Shown here: piece by piece, positions 16,562 through 27,600 of the stretch | Position numbering within the stretch: the stretch's first letter is position 1 | Layout: every line of letters starts with the position of its first letter | Assembly: GCA_020431825.1 (NCBI GenBank) | Contig: JAGQHN010000028.1 | Coordinates: 1-48,543 of the forward strand | Reading direction: 5' to 3' | Origin: Trueperaceae bacterium | GTDB lineage: Bacteria > Deinococcota > Deinococci > Deinococcales > Trueperaceae | Length of the DNA stretch: 48,543 nucleotides | Notes under the pieces: model-generated | Told to the model about the DNA's origin: nothing | Seen by the model: only the letters and a program-made list of their open reading frames with translations | Databases searched by the model: none | Translations under genes and position numbers: made by a program

Positions 16562-18469
16562 ATGGCTGAAGCACAAGCACAAAATATTGAGTTTAAGGCA
16601 GAGATAAAGCAAGTTTTAGATATCCTGATTCATTCGCTCTACAGCGAGCAGGAAATTTTCTTGCGAGAGCTTATCTCCAATGCCTCAGATGCACTTAACC
16701 GCTTTAAGATTGAGAGTCTAAAAAGTAACAATCAGGTGCTAGACCCTGCTGTGCCCCTTGGCGTCTGGATCAGTACCGATAAAGATGCAGGTACCTTGAC
16801 CATTAAAGATACGGGTATCGGTATGACCCAGGAAGACATGGTGCAGTACCTTGGTACCATTGCCCATTCGGGTGCAAAAAACTTTATTGAAGCAATGAAA
16901 GAACTCAATAAAGGCGATACCAAAACCACGACAGATGTGATTGGTCAGTTTGGGGTAGGGTTCTATTCGGTGTTTATGGTTGCCGAAGAAGTCACTGTAA
17001 CCTCTCGCTCTTATCAGCCAGAGGCCGAAGCAGCTTACTGGAAATCCTCTGGTGAGGGTTCTTTTGAGGTTGGTCCAAGTGATAAGGCTGACCGTGGCAC
17101 CGTTATTGAAATTAAACTCAAAGAAGATGCCAAAGACTACGCTGAAACCTACCGGATTCGTCAGATTGTCAAAGAGCATTCTGACTTTGTCGCTTTTCCT
17201 ATTTATCTGGAAGAGGAAAGTCACGAAGAAGATAAAAAGGGCGAGAAAGTTTTTAATCAGATCAATGCCCAAACTGCGCTCTGGCGTGAACGATCAAGTG
17301 ATGTTGACGCGGAAAAGTATAAGAGCTTTTATCAGCAGCTGACGTTTGACTTTCAGGATCCCCTGAAGACTATTCATTTTCAGGCAGAAATGCCCATTCA
17401 GTTTTATGCGCTTTTGTTTATACCTAGCCGCCGTGATTACAAAATGTTCCAGAAACAAGATGATTATGGGCTAAAGCTATACGCGCGTAAAGTACTAATT
17501 AAAGAAGATTTTAAAGACTTGCTTCCTCCCTATTTACGCTTTGTTGAAGGGGTGGTTGATTCAGAAGATCTGCCCTTAAATGTTTCTCGCGAGATGGTGC
17601 AAAATACGCCAATGATTGCCCGGATTAAAAAGGCACTTATTGGTCGGGTAAGCACCGAACTCGAGCGTTTTGCCAAAGATGACGAAGCGGGTTTTAAAAC
17701 GTTCTATAAAGAATTTGGGCAGTTTTTAAAAGAAGGCATCGCCAGCGATAAGGAAAATACCGAAAAATTCCTTGACCTTTTGCGCTTTGCTTCTACGGCG
17801 ACCGAGGGCGAAGATCTCACTTCGCTCAATGACTATGTTAGCCGCATGAAAGAAGACCAAAAAGACATTTATTATGTTTTGGGTGATGATGCCAAGGTTG
17901 TGGCACGTAGTAGTCACCTTGATTACTTTAGAAAGAATGACCTCGAGGTGCTTTACTTAACTGACCCCATGGACAACTTTATGCTTATGGGTTTAAGTGA
18001 ATATAACGGCAAACAGCTAAAAAATATCGATGATGCGGAACTCGAGCTTCCTGAAGATGAGAAAAAAATCGAAACTCCCAAAGACGAAGGCTTTATCTCG
18101 CTAACGGCTTATATCAAAGAGACACTAGGCGATAAGGTTGAAGATGTCCGTGAAAGCAAGATCCTCACCGATAGCGCTGCTCGGCTGGTAAACCCCGGTG
18201 GGATGGGCAATACCAGTTTTTACCGGGCGCAGCGGCTCATGGGTCAGGACTTTCAGGTGCCAAAGAAAATCCTCGAGCTTAACCCTGGTCATGAAGTGGT
18301 TAAAGACCTGAGTGCACGCTTAAAAGCCAATGATCAAGACCCCTTACTCCCTGTTTTTGTTGAGCAGCTTTATGAAAATGAACTTTTAGCGGAAGGCATT
18401 CACCCCAACCCTGCTGAGATGATTCCTAGATTGCAAAAGCTTATGACTGAGGCTCTCCGTAAAAGTTAG
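16562..18469 (+). CDS. htpG: Chaperone HtpG (Hsp90)
   Basis: 635 residues, normal length for bacterial Hsp90. The GHKL ATP-binding domain (about 1-220) shows FLRELISNASDAL (residues 28-40), KDTGIGMT and IGQFGVGFYS. The middle domain includes PLNVSREMVQ, and a C-terminal dimerisation domain completes the protein. It is a cytoplasmic ATP-dependent chaperone that remodels client proteins, often under heat or oxidative stress. GAGGTGAT before the ATG is the ribosome binding site. It is monocistronic: own promoter at 16495 and a strong terminator at 18487. Confidence 0.98.
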   Translation: MAEAQAQNIEFKAEIKQVLDILIHSLYSEQEIFLRELISNASDALNRFKIESLKSNNQVLDPAVPLGVWISTDKDAGTLTIKDTGIGMTQEDMVQYLGTIAHSGAKNFIEAMKELNKGDTKTTTDVIGQFGVGFYSVFMVAEEVTVTSRSYQPEAEAAYWKSSGEGSFEVGPSDKADRGTVIEIKLKEDAKDYAETYRIRQIVKEHSDFVAFPIYLEEESHEEDKKGEKVFNQINAQTALWRERSSDVDAEKYKSFYQQLTFDFQDPLKTIHFQAEMPIQFYALLFIPSRRDYKMFQKQDDYGLKLYARKVLIKEDFKDLLPPYLRFVEGVVDSEDLPLNVSREMVQNTPMIARIKKALIGRVSTELERFAKDDEAGFKTFYKEFGQFLKEGIASDKENTEKFLDLLRFASTATEGEDLTSLNDYVSRMKEDQKDIYYVLGDDAKVVARSSHLDYFRKNDLEVLYLTDPMDNFMLMGLSEYNGKQLKNIDDAELELPEDEKKIETPKDEGFISLTAYIKETLGDKVEDVRESKILTDSAARLVNPGGMGNTSFYRAQRLMGQDFQVPKKILELNPGHEVVKDLSARLKANDQDPLLPVFVEQLYENELLAEGIHPNPAEMIPRLQKLMTEALRKS

Positions 18470-18486
18470 TGCGTCAATAATTTTAA

Positions 18487-18522
18487 GTAAAAATCCACTG
18501 CGTAAAGGTAGTGGATTTTTAC
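18487..18522 (+). terminator. Intrinsic terminator after htpG
   Basis: GTAAAAATCCACT (18487-18499) pairs perfectly with AGTGGATTTTTAC (18510-18522), giving a 13-bp stem with T-rich and A-rich ends, so it may act on both strands. Confidence 0.8.
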
Positions 18523-18607
18523 GTTGCATATGAATCTGGTGGCTATTGTCTATAGTTGCTTTCCCAGGGACTAAGGTATGGTGCATTATCTAAACCTAGG
18601 AGGCACT

Positions 18608-19633
18608 ATGTATCAAGCTGCATCTAATCGTTACGACACCATGTCCTACCGCCGCTGTGGGCGAAGTGGGCTTAAACTGCCCTTACTTTCACTTGGCCTA
18701 TGGCATAATTTTGGCGGTAAAGATATCTACGAGAACAGTCGTGCCATCATTTTACGGGCATTTGATTTGGGTATAACGCACTTTGACCTGGCCAATAATT
18801 ATGGGCCACCTCCGGGTTCTGCCGAAGAGAATTTTGGCAAGATGCTTTCCCAGGACCTTAAGCCCTACCGCGATGAGCTGATTATTTCAAGCAAGGCTGG
18901 TTATGGCATGTGGCCCGGGCCTTATGGTGAGTGGGGCTCGAGGAAATACTTGCTCTCGAGCCTGGACCAGAGCTTAAAGCGAATGGGTCTTGACTATGTG
19001 GACATTTTCTATTCGCACCGCTTTGACCCGGATACCCCTCTGGAAGAAACCATGGGCGCTTTAGCCACTGCGGTCGAGCAGGGTAAGGCGCTTTATGTGG
19101 GTATTTCCTCTTATTCGGCTAAAAAAACCAAAGAGGCCGCTGATATGTTAAGAGCTATGGGGATTCCCCTGCTGATTCATCAGCCAAGCTACTCAATGCT
19201 TAACCGCTGGATTGAAGAAGATTTGCTAGATACGCTGGAAGCAGAAGGTGTGGGTTGTATACCTTTTTCGCCGCTGGCGCAGGGCTTACTTACCAACAAA
19301 TACTTAAAAGGAGTACCGGAAGACTCGAGGGCTAAAAAAGCTGGAAGTTTTCAGGAAGGCTTCTTGACCGAAGAGAATCTTGCCCATATTCGCTCGCTTA
19401 ATGAGATTGCGGCAAAACGCGGTCAGAGCCTTGCTCAGATGGCGCTGGCCTGGGCACTTCGTGATGAACGCATTACCACGGCACTGATTGGGGCAAGCAG
19501 CGTGAAACAACTTGAGGAAAACGTTGCTGCTTTAGCTAAGCTCGAGTTTTCTGCCGAAGAACTTGCCGAGATTGATAGGTATGCGCTGGAGGGGGGTATT
19601 AACCTCTGGGCACGCTCGAGTGAGGCAGGCTAA
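18608..19633 (+). CDS. yghZ: Aldo/keto reductase, YghZ-like
   Basis: 341 residues of the aldo/keto reductase family. The N-terminus, MSYRRCGRSGLKLP followed by LSLGLWHNFG, strongly resembles E. coli YghZ, an L-glyceraldehyde-3-phosphate reductase, and the potassium-channel beta-subunit-like AKRs. Catalytic Tyr65 (NNYG) and Lys96 (SSKAGYG) are present. These NADPH enzymes detoxify reactive aldehydes in the cytoplasm. I chose the ATG at 18608, preceded by AGGAGG at 18598-18603, over an upstream in-frame ATG at 18578. A TATAGT box near 18551 may belong to its promoter. Confidence 0.92.
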   Translation: MYQAASNRYDTMSYRRCGRSGLKLPLLSLGLWHNFGGKDIYENSRAIILRAFDLGITHFDLANNYGPPPGSAEENFGKMLSQDLKPYRDELIISSKAGYGMWPGPYGEWGSRKYLLSSLDQSLKRMGLDYVDIFYSHRFDPDTPLEETMGALATAVEQGKALYVGISSYSAKKTKEAADMLRAMGIPLLIHQPSYSMLNRWIEEDLLDTLEAEGVGCIPFSPLAQGLLTNKYLKGVPEDSRAKKAGSFQEGFLTEENLAHIRSLNEIAAKRGQSLAQMALAWALRDERITTALIGASSVKQLEENVAALAKLEFSAEELAEIDRYALEGGINLWARSSEAG

Positions 19634-19671
19634 GTAAATTCGGTATAATTTTGCATTTTTATCGTTTGGTA

Positions 19672-19693
19672 CAGGAAAACTGCGATTTTCCTG
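19672..19693 (+). terminator. Hairpin after the aldo/keto reductase gene
   Basis: CAGGAAAA (19672-19679) pairs with TTTTCCTG (19686-19693) around a 6-nt loop. No good T-run follows, so termination here is uncertain. Confidence 0.3.
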
Positions 19694-19717
19694 ATTTCCT
19701 CCCTTACTTGTGCAGGG

Positions 19718-19756
19718 CCAGAAATCCAGAACTGACCGTCAGTTCTGGATTTCTGG
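19718..19756. repeat. 39-nt near-perfect palindrome across the ridA stop codon
   Basis: The 19-base arms 19718-19736 and 19738-19756 are exact reverse complements around the single base C19737. The right arm is the last 18 bases of ridA including its stop (19739-19741). It may serve as the terminator between the convergent yghZ-like and ridA genes, though T-runs on either side are weak. Confidence 0.75.
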
Positions 19757-20131
19757 TTTGTAGGCTACAGCATCTATTTCAACCGCCGCGCCAAGTGCCA
19801 AATCTGCTTTACCCACGGTAATGCGGGCAGGTGGGTCATCGCCAATAACACTCAGATAGGCTTCATTCATCTGGTCAAAGGTGCTCATATCGTGCAGAAA
19901 GACATTAACCTTTATAAGATCATCAAGACCGGCATTACAACTAGCCAGAATCTCATCAAATATTTCAAGAATGCGCCTTGTTTCAGCGGCCGTACCCCCC
20001 TCGACAAGCTCCATCGAATTGGGCTTAGTGCCAAGCGTTCCTGATAGATAAATAAAATCGCCCGCAATGACCGCATGACAAAAGGCGGGCAAATGGGCTA
20101 AACCTGGAAGTGTAATTTTTTGTGCTTTCAT
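19739..20131 (-). CDS. ridA: RidA family (YjgF/UK114) enamine/imine deaminase-like protein
   Basis: 130 residues, the normal family length. Motifs include FIYLSGTLGTKP (about 26-37), VNVFLHDMSTFDQMNEAY and the C-terminal DPPARITVGKADLALGAAVEIDAVAY, where the Arg in PPARITV is the conserved active-site residue. RidA proteins hydrolyse reactive enamine/imine intermediates from PLP enzymes. An in-frame ATG at 20146 lies in the promoter's -10 region. A promoter TTGACT-17-TGATAA ends 8 nt before the ATG at 20131, so I chose that start and a leaderless or nearly leaderless mRNA. There is no ribosome binding site. A PLP-dependent cysteine synthase is encoded about 13 kb away; any link is speculative. 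Confidence 0.88.
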   Translation of the reverse strand: MKAQKITLPGLAHLPAFCHAVIAGDFIYLSGTLGTKPNSMELVEGGTAAETRRILEIFDEILASCNAGLDDLIKVNVFLHDMSTFDQMNEAYLSVIGDDPPARITVGKADLALGAAVEIDAVAYKPEIQN

Positions 20132-20139
20132 GGCAAAGT

Positions 20140-20168
20140 TTATCATCTGTGCTCGAGCCTTTAGTCAA
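20140..20168 (-). promoter_or_regulatory. ridA promoter, probably leaderless
   Basis: On the minus strand TTGACT (20168-20163), a 17-nt spacer and TGATAA (20145-20140). The ATG at 20131 begins 8 nt after the -10, about where transcription should start. Confidence 0.55.
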
Positions 20169-20357
20169 AGTGTAGGTCTCAGCCTGAAATGAAAGCCTCT
20201 GGTTTTGGTAGCTTGCAGTTCGTAGACAAAAGCTTGAACGTTAGACCAAAAGACTGAATTCCGGGTTTGTTTTTTGAGCGAGCTTGTTTGTATGAAAACA
20301 CCTTAATACACAACTTTAATGCGAGAAAATCCTTCATTTACCTGACAAAAAACCCTG

Positions 20358-20363
20358 TATAGT
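20358..20363 (+). promoter_or_regulatory. -10 box of the Ser/Thr kinase gene, leaderless arrangement
   Basis: TATAGT ends 6 nt before the ATG at 20370 and no ribosome binding site is present. The -35 is weak (TTTACC at 20337, 15-nt spacing). Confidence 0.45.
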
Positions 20364-20369
20364 AAAGCT

Positions 20370-21485
20370 ATGTCAGCCTTAAAAGAGCAGCAAGATGACA
20401 AAATAATTCGCTTAGAGGCGACAGATTCGCTATTCCCAAGAGCCTGGGTAGCAGGTTCGATGAAGTATGAGCATTTTCAGCCTCTGGCTGAAGGGGGTAG
20501 CGCCAGCTTACAAACCTGTTTTGACAAGAACCTAAAGCGCACAGTGGTTTTTAAGAAGTTGCACCCACATTTGCGCAATTCAGATATTGAAACCATGCGC
20601 TTTTTACGTGAAGCCAGAGTCACAGGCATGATCGCCCACCCTGGTACAGTGCCGCTCTATGAACTGGGCCGCGATAGCTCGGGTGACTTGTATTTCACCA
20701 TGAAGTACATTACCGGACGAGATTTGCGCTCTATTTTGATGGACTTAGCGGCCTATAAACTAGGTAGCCGTGAAGAGTTTCCGTTAACAAGGCTGATTGA
20801 CATTTTGATTGCGGCCTCACAAACCGTGGCCTATGCCCATACGCAGGGGGTTATTCACCGGGATTTAAAGCCTGCCAATATTATTGTGGGTCCTTTTGGT
20901 GAAGTAACCGTGCTTGACTGGGGTCTGGCAAAAGTCGCTGGTGAACAAGAAACCCTGGTAGATGAGGTCGCTATAGGTAAAAAAGCCGTAGCCCTCGAGC
21001 TAACCCAACCGGGCAAACGTTATGGTACACCCCTTTATATGTCACCTGAGCAGGCTTCAGCTGATCCTAAGCTTGATCAAAGGGCTGATGTCTATAATCT
21101 TGGCAGCATTTTGTTTGAAATGCTTACCTTAAAAAATCTGGTCTGGGGCAATGATGTCGATGAAGTCATTGAGCAGATTTTAAACCAGCCTGCTCCAAAA
21201 CCCAGCACAGTTTCACCCAATCAGCAGATTCCAGCAGAACTCGAGGCCATCTGCCTAAAAGCGCTTGCCAAAAACCCTGATGAGCGTTATCAGTCGGTTG
21301 AAGCTATGATTGATGATCTGATTCGTTACCGAAATAATGAAGAGGTATCTGCCTATCACTACAGGCCACTCGAGCACTGGGTTCGCTGGCGTACCCGTCA
21401 CGCGCTTACACTGACTGCAGCTGTAGCTTTTGTACTTGGTGGCGCGGCTGTGGGTTTGCTTGGCCTACTGCTTTTTGGCCTTTAA
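20370..21485 (+). CDS. Hanks-type Ser/Thr protein kinase with C-terminal membrane anchor
   Basis: 371 residues. The kinase domain spans about 28-325. It shows the glycine-rich region AEGGSASLQTC (less canonical than usual), ATP-binding Lys62/63 (VVFKKLH), catalytic loop HRDLKPAN with Asp165, DWG at Asp183 in place of DFG, and the activation segment GTPLYMSPEQA. A juxtamembrane stretch leads to one C-terminal hydrophobic segment (about 345-371) and almost no extracellular part, so it lacks the PASTA or other sensor domain of PknB-type kinases. It lies 163 nt upstream of the giant sensor kinase in the same direction, suggesting cross-talk. A leaderless start is likely. Confidence 0.92.
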   Translation: MSALKEQQDDKIIRLEATDSLFPRAWVAGSMKYEHFQPLAEGGSASLQTCFDKNLKRTVVFKKLHPHLRNSDIETMRFLREARVTGMIAHPGTVPLYELGRDSSGDLYFTMKYITGRDLRSILMDLAAYKLGSREEFPLTRLIDILIAASQTVAYAHTQGVIHRDLKPANIIVGPFGEVTVLDWGLAKVAGEQETLVDEVAIGKKAVALELTQPGKRYGTPLYMSPEQASADPKLDQRADVYNLGSILFEMLTLKNLVWGNDVDEVIEQILNQPAPKPSTVSPNQQIPAELEAICLKALAKNPDERYQSVEAMIDDLIRYRNNEEVSAYHYRPLEHWVRWRTRHALTLTAAVAFVLGGAAVGLLGLLLFGL

Positions 21486-21648
21486 ACCCCTCTAAAAAAT
21501 CGTTTTATAAGAAAGTATTTGCCTGAAAATTGAGGCAGACATAATGAGCTATTTCACACCTAAAAAGAGGTATGAGAAAACTAGCTTACAGGGCTTGGCT
21601 CAGGTTTTAGCATGGCTAACATAGGGACGGGTAGCATAAGGATGAGGT

Positions 21649-24600
21649 ATGCTTGCCAAGCTAAAAGTATGGTTACAGGTTCCTGACTACGGGGATTTTG
21701 AACAAAACCGAATTGCAGAGTTTGTGCAAATGGTTTTTCTGGTTGGTTTTTTTTCCAACTTAGTTGCTGTGCTGGCTCGAGTTGTTTCAGGGGCAAGCCC
21801 TTTCTCATTTCAGGTATTACTTAACTTGCTGTATCTCTTTGGTCAGATCAGTCTTTATGTGGGTTTCAAACGAAACTATTTATCGCCAAGAAGAACTGCC
21901 ACAGTTTATGCTATTTGGGGCTGGTTTGTCTGTGCATCGGGGCTCTACTTTTTGGGTGCATCAAATGGTCTTTATTTTATTCCTGTTTCGCTCCTTATCG
22001 GCATTGTTTTAGGCTATGGTGCCGGAGCACTTTCAGGCACTTTTGCGCTTCTCTATGGTTTTGCTTATCACTATTTGGGCTGGCATGCGCCAGAAACCAG
22101 GTTGCCCGATCAAAGTGCAGAAACCCTTGTTCATTATGCTCTAACGTTCGTACTGTCGGGGCTGGTCTTGTTTCAGTCAAAGCGAAGCTATCAAAAGTAC
22201 ATAGCTGAGTTAGAAAAGACAAAATCTTTCGAGCATCAAACCCAGATACTTGTTTCGGAAAAACATAGCTTGATAGACGACATCAATGCCAGGCTTGTTG
22301 CTGAAAACTTCTTAAAGCGCCAGACGCAGTTTCAGTGGCTTATCAGTGCCATTTCGGTTGAACTTTTGTCCTCAGACATTAAGCTCGATACCACGCTGCA
22401 AAACTGTTTAGATAAATTATCGCGGTTTTTTAAAGCAGATCAGGCATTTTTGACCTTATTAAGTAATAACGTTGCTGAATCTCAGTATCAGACTGGCAAC
22501 TTGGTGTCTGATGGTTTTTCACTGGCGGCACTCCCTTTTTTGCAGTCACTAGTTGGTGAATCAAGGTTTGTCCAGCTTGATCTGGGCAGCCAGCTGCCGC
22601 CTAAAATGCAGCAAGATCAGCAGTACTGGCGCGAGCTTGGGGTAGATTTTGTCGCCATTAACAGCTTTGCCATAGATAAGCGTCAGCAGGGCATCTTCGT
22701 CTTCCTTTTCAAAGAGAAAGTAGATCTGTCAGGTCTTGATACGCACTTGCTTATGCTGGGCGTACTTGTTGCTGCTGCCATAAGGCGTCAGCAAGAACAC
22801 AGGCAGCTTTTACGCTACAAGTATATTTTCTCAGCGAGCAGAGAGGTTAGTTATTTTATCAATGCTGACAGGATTATTTTAGAAGTTAATGAGGCTTATT
22901 GTCAGTTAGCCAAAAAATCAAGAACTGAAATCGTTGGTCAACCCGTGCAATCAGTCTGGGATGAAAGCTACTTTACAACCTACATAGAACCGCTACTAAA
23001 GCGTGCTTTTGAAGGTGAATATGTTCATGATGAAGGTTGGCGGTTGCGGCAGGGAAAAGAGGTCTATGTAGTCGCTAATTATGGGCCAATTTATGATGAA
23101 GAAGGTAAGCTTTTAGGGGTTGCGGCTTCCGGGAGTGTTGAAACCAAAGTAAAAGAAGCAGAAAAAATGCTTAAGCGCCAGGCATCGCTGCTTGATCAAA
23201 TTGAAGACCGTATTTCTATTGTCGACAAGAATTACCGCTACATCTATAGTAATGAGGCAAATCTCAGGTTACATGGCGTAAGCAGTGAAGAATTACTTGG
23301 GTCAACGGTTGCACAAATTGTGGGTAAAGACAGGTTTGAACGCCGCTCCAGGGTCTACATTGATCGGGCTTTGGCGGGTGAAGATGTGTCCTATCAGCAT
23401 CTTTACACCGGTGCTGACGGTATAGAGCGCATTTTTGAGTTGTCTCTGACACCCTATTATGAAGCGGGAGAAATAAAAGGGGCTATTTTTCATTCGAGAG
23501 ACCTGACAGAAAAAATCCAGCTCGAGCGTGCACAGGCTGAACTAGCCCATGCTTTAGAAGCCAGTGAAGAGGGCTTTATCTTATATGATTCAGAGCTTAG
23601 GGTTAGATATTTTAACCAGCGTTTTTTGGCTTTGTCTGAGGTTTCCGAGTTCTTGCAACTTGGTCAAAAGCTCGAGGATGTGCTCCGTTATCGCATAAGC
23701 AAAGGGCTGATTCCAGAGGCAATAGGTCAGGAAGATGACTGGATTGCTCAGCTAATAAGCATCTCCAGACAAAAAACCTTAACGACAGAACATAAAACAG
23801 AAAAAGGCTGGCTGCAGTACAGCTCGAGTCCGACGGTTGAGGGTGGTCTTCTGGTTTTTGTTAGAGACATTAGTGAGAAAAAACAGGCAGATGAGCACGT
23901 GCGTTTTCAAGCCAGAATGATTGACATGCTTAATGACGCAGTGATCGCGACCGACCACGAATCTAGAATCAGCTCGTGGAATAGCGCGGCTGAGAGGGTT
24001 TATGGTTGGTCTGCTGCTGAAGTTATAGGTAAACCGTTTCTTGAAATCTTGCCTACCCATTATTTTGCCACCACCGAAAACAAGATGAAAGATCAGGTGC
24101 TTGAACACAGTAAATGGGTAGGAGAAGTAAAGCACTTTCACAAAGATGGCAGACAACTTGAAATTGCTGTCTCAGTAGCATCTCTACTTGATGAGCAAGG
24201 TACATTTAATGGCTTGGTGGGGGTAAATCGCGACATAACTGAACAAAAGCTGGTGCAAGAGCAGATAAGAGCGCAGGCTGAGCTGTTTGAAATTGTTAGT
24301 GAAGCGATTATTGCTACCGATAACGAGTTCGTCATTACCGCCTGGAACAGTAGTGCGGAAAGAATTTACGGCTGGACAGCTGAAGAAGCTTTAGGTCAGG
24401 ATTTGCGAGAACTTGTTCCAACTGAATATGGCCCTGGACAATACAAAAAAGTTTATGACGGGTTTATGGGTCAGGGCTTTTGGCGAGGCGAGGTTAAACA
24501 GATAAGCAAACAGGGTAAAAAGATAGATATTGCTGCTTCAATTACATCACGAAGCAATGGTCAGGGAGAATTTATTGGTACGGTTGCGGTTTGCCAGGAT

Positions 24601-27600
24601 ATTACCGAACAAAAACTGGTGCAAGAACAGATAAGAGCGCAGGCTGAGCTATTTGAAATTATCAGTGACGCCATTATCGTCACTGATAAAGAGTTTAGAA
24701 TCAGCTTTTGGAATCTTGGTGCTGAAAAAATATATGGTTGGTCAGCTGATGAGGTAATAGGTGAGGTCTTGGCAGATATTTTTCCTGAGGATTACAATGA
24801 TAGTAGTCGTAAGGAAATTGAGGCACACTATAGCGTTGAGGGGCGGTGGCGAGGTGAGCTTTTGCATCGACATAAACAAGGACATTTTTTTCGAGTTTCG
24901 ACCTCAGTTAATCAAATTTATGACGCAAACGGTGAACTTACTGGTCATGTTGCTCTTAATCGAGATATAAGTAAGGAATACCAACTAAAAGATGAGCAAA
25001 GGCGCTTGCTTTATGCCTTTGAAAATTCGCGAGATGCGTTTGTGCTTTATGACGGTGAAGAAAAACTGGTGACCTGGAATGAGCGTATTTTTGAGTTTAT
25101 ACCTTATTTACAAGATGTTTTAAAACCGGGCATGAGCTACCGAGAAGTGCTCGAGCACCGCAGACAGTTTGAACTAAAAGATGAAGATCCTGAAGACTGG
25201 ATAGAAAAACGACTTCAGCTATTCCGCGAATATGACGGCGTTCTGGACTGGCAAAGTGCCCAGGGTAAGTACTTGCAATCTCGCTTTAACAAAACCCCTG
25301 AAGGCGGAATACTTTTTATTGTTACTGACGTAACTGAGCTTAAACAGGCTACCAAAAGCTCAGATAGGCTTTATCATGCCATTGAACAGTCTTCAGATGC
25401 CTTTATGCTGTGTGATGCCAATGAGAAGCTCGTGACCTACTCTTCTCGGGTGAATGAGTATTTTCCTGAGTTAACACAGTTCTTGCAAATGGGTCAAAGT
25501 ACCACTGAAATATTTGAATATTTGCTGCTTCAAGGCGTGTTTCCTGGGGCGATCAATAATGAAGAGCCTTATCGAGAAGCCTTAGTAAAACTGATGCATG
25601 AGACATTTGGCTTTGACCTGCAGACTAACCGGGAACGTTGGCTTCGCTTACGGAGTTATAAGACACCTCAAAAAGAAACATTACTGGTGGCTACAGATAT
25701 AACTGAAAGTAAGATGGCAGAGCTGACCCTGCAGCGGCAAGCCCAGGATTTACGCCAGTCTCAAACTATAGCCAATGTAACCAGTGTTCGTACCCTTTGG
25801 GACAGCGTTCAAAATAAATCTGTTAAGACCGAGTTTTCTTCGCAGCTGCGCGTTTTACTGGATTTGGAAGGTTCAGCACCTGAAGAACTCAACTTTAGCC
25901 CTGAAGCCTTTATTGAATTTGTCCATCCAGAAGACCGCATTCGAGTAGAGCAGGATTTTGCTGCTCTGATTCAAAACGGGGGAACGAGAGAGCTCGAGTA
26001 CCGCATCATCAGTAAAAAGGGTCGAGAAAAGATCGTTTTTGCCCGGCGGTCCGTTGTTGCCAGGACTGAGGATAGCGTTCATATTTTAGGTGCACTCCAG
26101 GATGTCAGCGAGCAAAGGCAAACACAGCTTGCCCTGGATACCTCAGCAACCTTCAGGCATCAGCTCCTTGATCTGACCCAGCAGCTGCTTGAGATTCGCC
26201 TCGAGCAAACCTTTTATCAGCAGATTCTGGAGCAGGCTGTCAAAATGATTCCAGGTGCCCAGGCGGGCAGTCTTATTGTTAAAGTAGGGAAGCACTATCA
26301 ATATGCCGCAGCCCTTGGTTTTGACCTCGAGGCTTTGCAAACCATTGAATTTGAAGAAAACGAACTTTACCGCAACAGTAGTGACTTTGAGGCCGAACGA
26401 GTGAGGTTTTTGGGGGAAGGTGAAAACCTGCTCATTTCTGAGGAAAAGCGCCACTTTTTGGAAGAGGTCGGCAGAGTTAAGGACATCAAGGTTACTTTAG
26501 CGGTGCCGATTATTGTCAGAGAAACAGCAGAAGCTTATTTTTATCTGGATAATTTTGATTCGGCAGCAGCTTTTAGTGATGAAGCTTTAGAGCTGGCCCG
26601 ACTTTTTGCTACCCAGGTAGCCTCGGTTTGGCAGCGCTTCAGGCTGGAAGCCTCGCTTGAAGAAGAGCGCAGGTCTCTCCGTTCTCAGACTATTTTTAGA
26701 GCCAAATTAGCGGAGCTTATCTATTCGGCGATGCAGGGAGAAATTAATAACAGCTTTTTGGAGCGTGTTTTGCTCAGCGCCATCGAAGTTATACCTGATG
26801 CTGAGGCTGGTAGCTTACTCATAAAAAATGAGGAAGGGGTGTTTCGCTTTGTGGCGGCAGTCGGTCATGACAAATTTTTACTCGAGGATATTTTCTTAAA
26901 GCCTGAAGAGATTTACCGTGACCTAAATGATCCGCGGCCCCTGGTTGTTCGTAATATTTCAAATGAACCGATTCCTCAGGAGCGGCGGGAAAAGCTAAAT
27001 GAGGCTGCGCGCTCCGATGATATAAAGGCAGCCCTGTCGGTACCAATTTATGTAGAAGGTGAGGCCAGAGCCCTACTCAGTCTGGATAATTTTGGTTCGG
27101 CTGAGGCCTTTAAGGCAGAGGCCGTCGATATGGCCAGTATTTTTGCCAGTCAGATAGGTACACTCTGGCAGCGCTTTCTCCTCGAGGAAAAACTGCAACT
27201 CGAGCACAAGCAAGTCGAAGAGCAAAGCTTCTTTCGCATGCAACTCAATAATCTGGTTCGTGACCTCATGTCAGGTGACTTAGATGAAGCAGCCTATCAA
27301 AGAGTACTCTACTGCGCCGTAGATGCTATCCCTGGGGCGCAGGCGGGGAGCTTTATTCGACTGAATGACGCGGACAAGCTCGAGTTTTTGGCGGCCTATC
27401 ACTTTGATATAGTGCCCGTAAAAGGAGAGCAGTTTAGTTACGAAGAATTGGGGTTTGACAAGCATAATAAACACCCCAGAGTCGTTCGGGGGTTTGAGCA
27501 CTATATAACGCCTGAGCGAAAAGCCTTGCTTGAACAAATCGGCGGCATAGCCGACATAAAAGCCACCTTGATTTTGCCCATCATGCTTCATGACCGGGCA

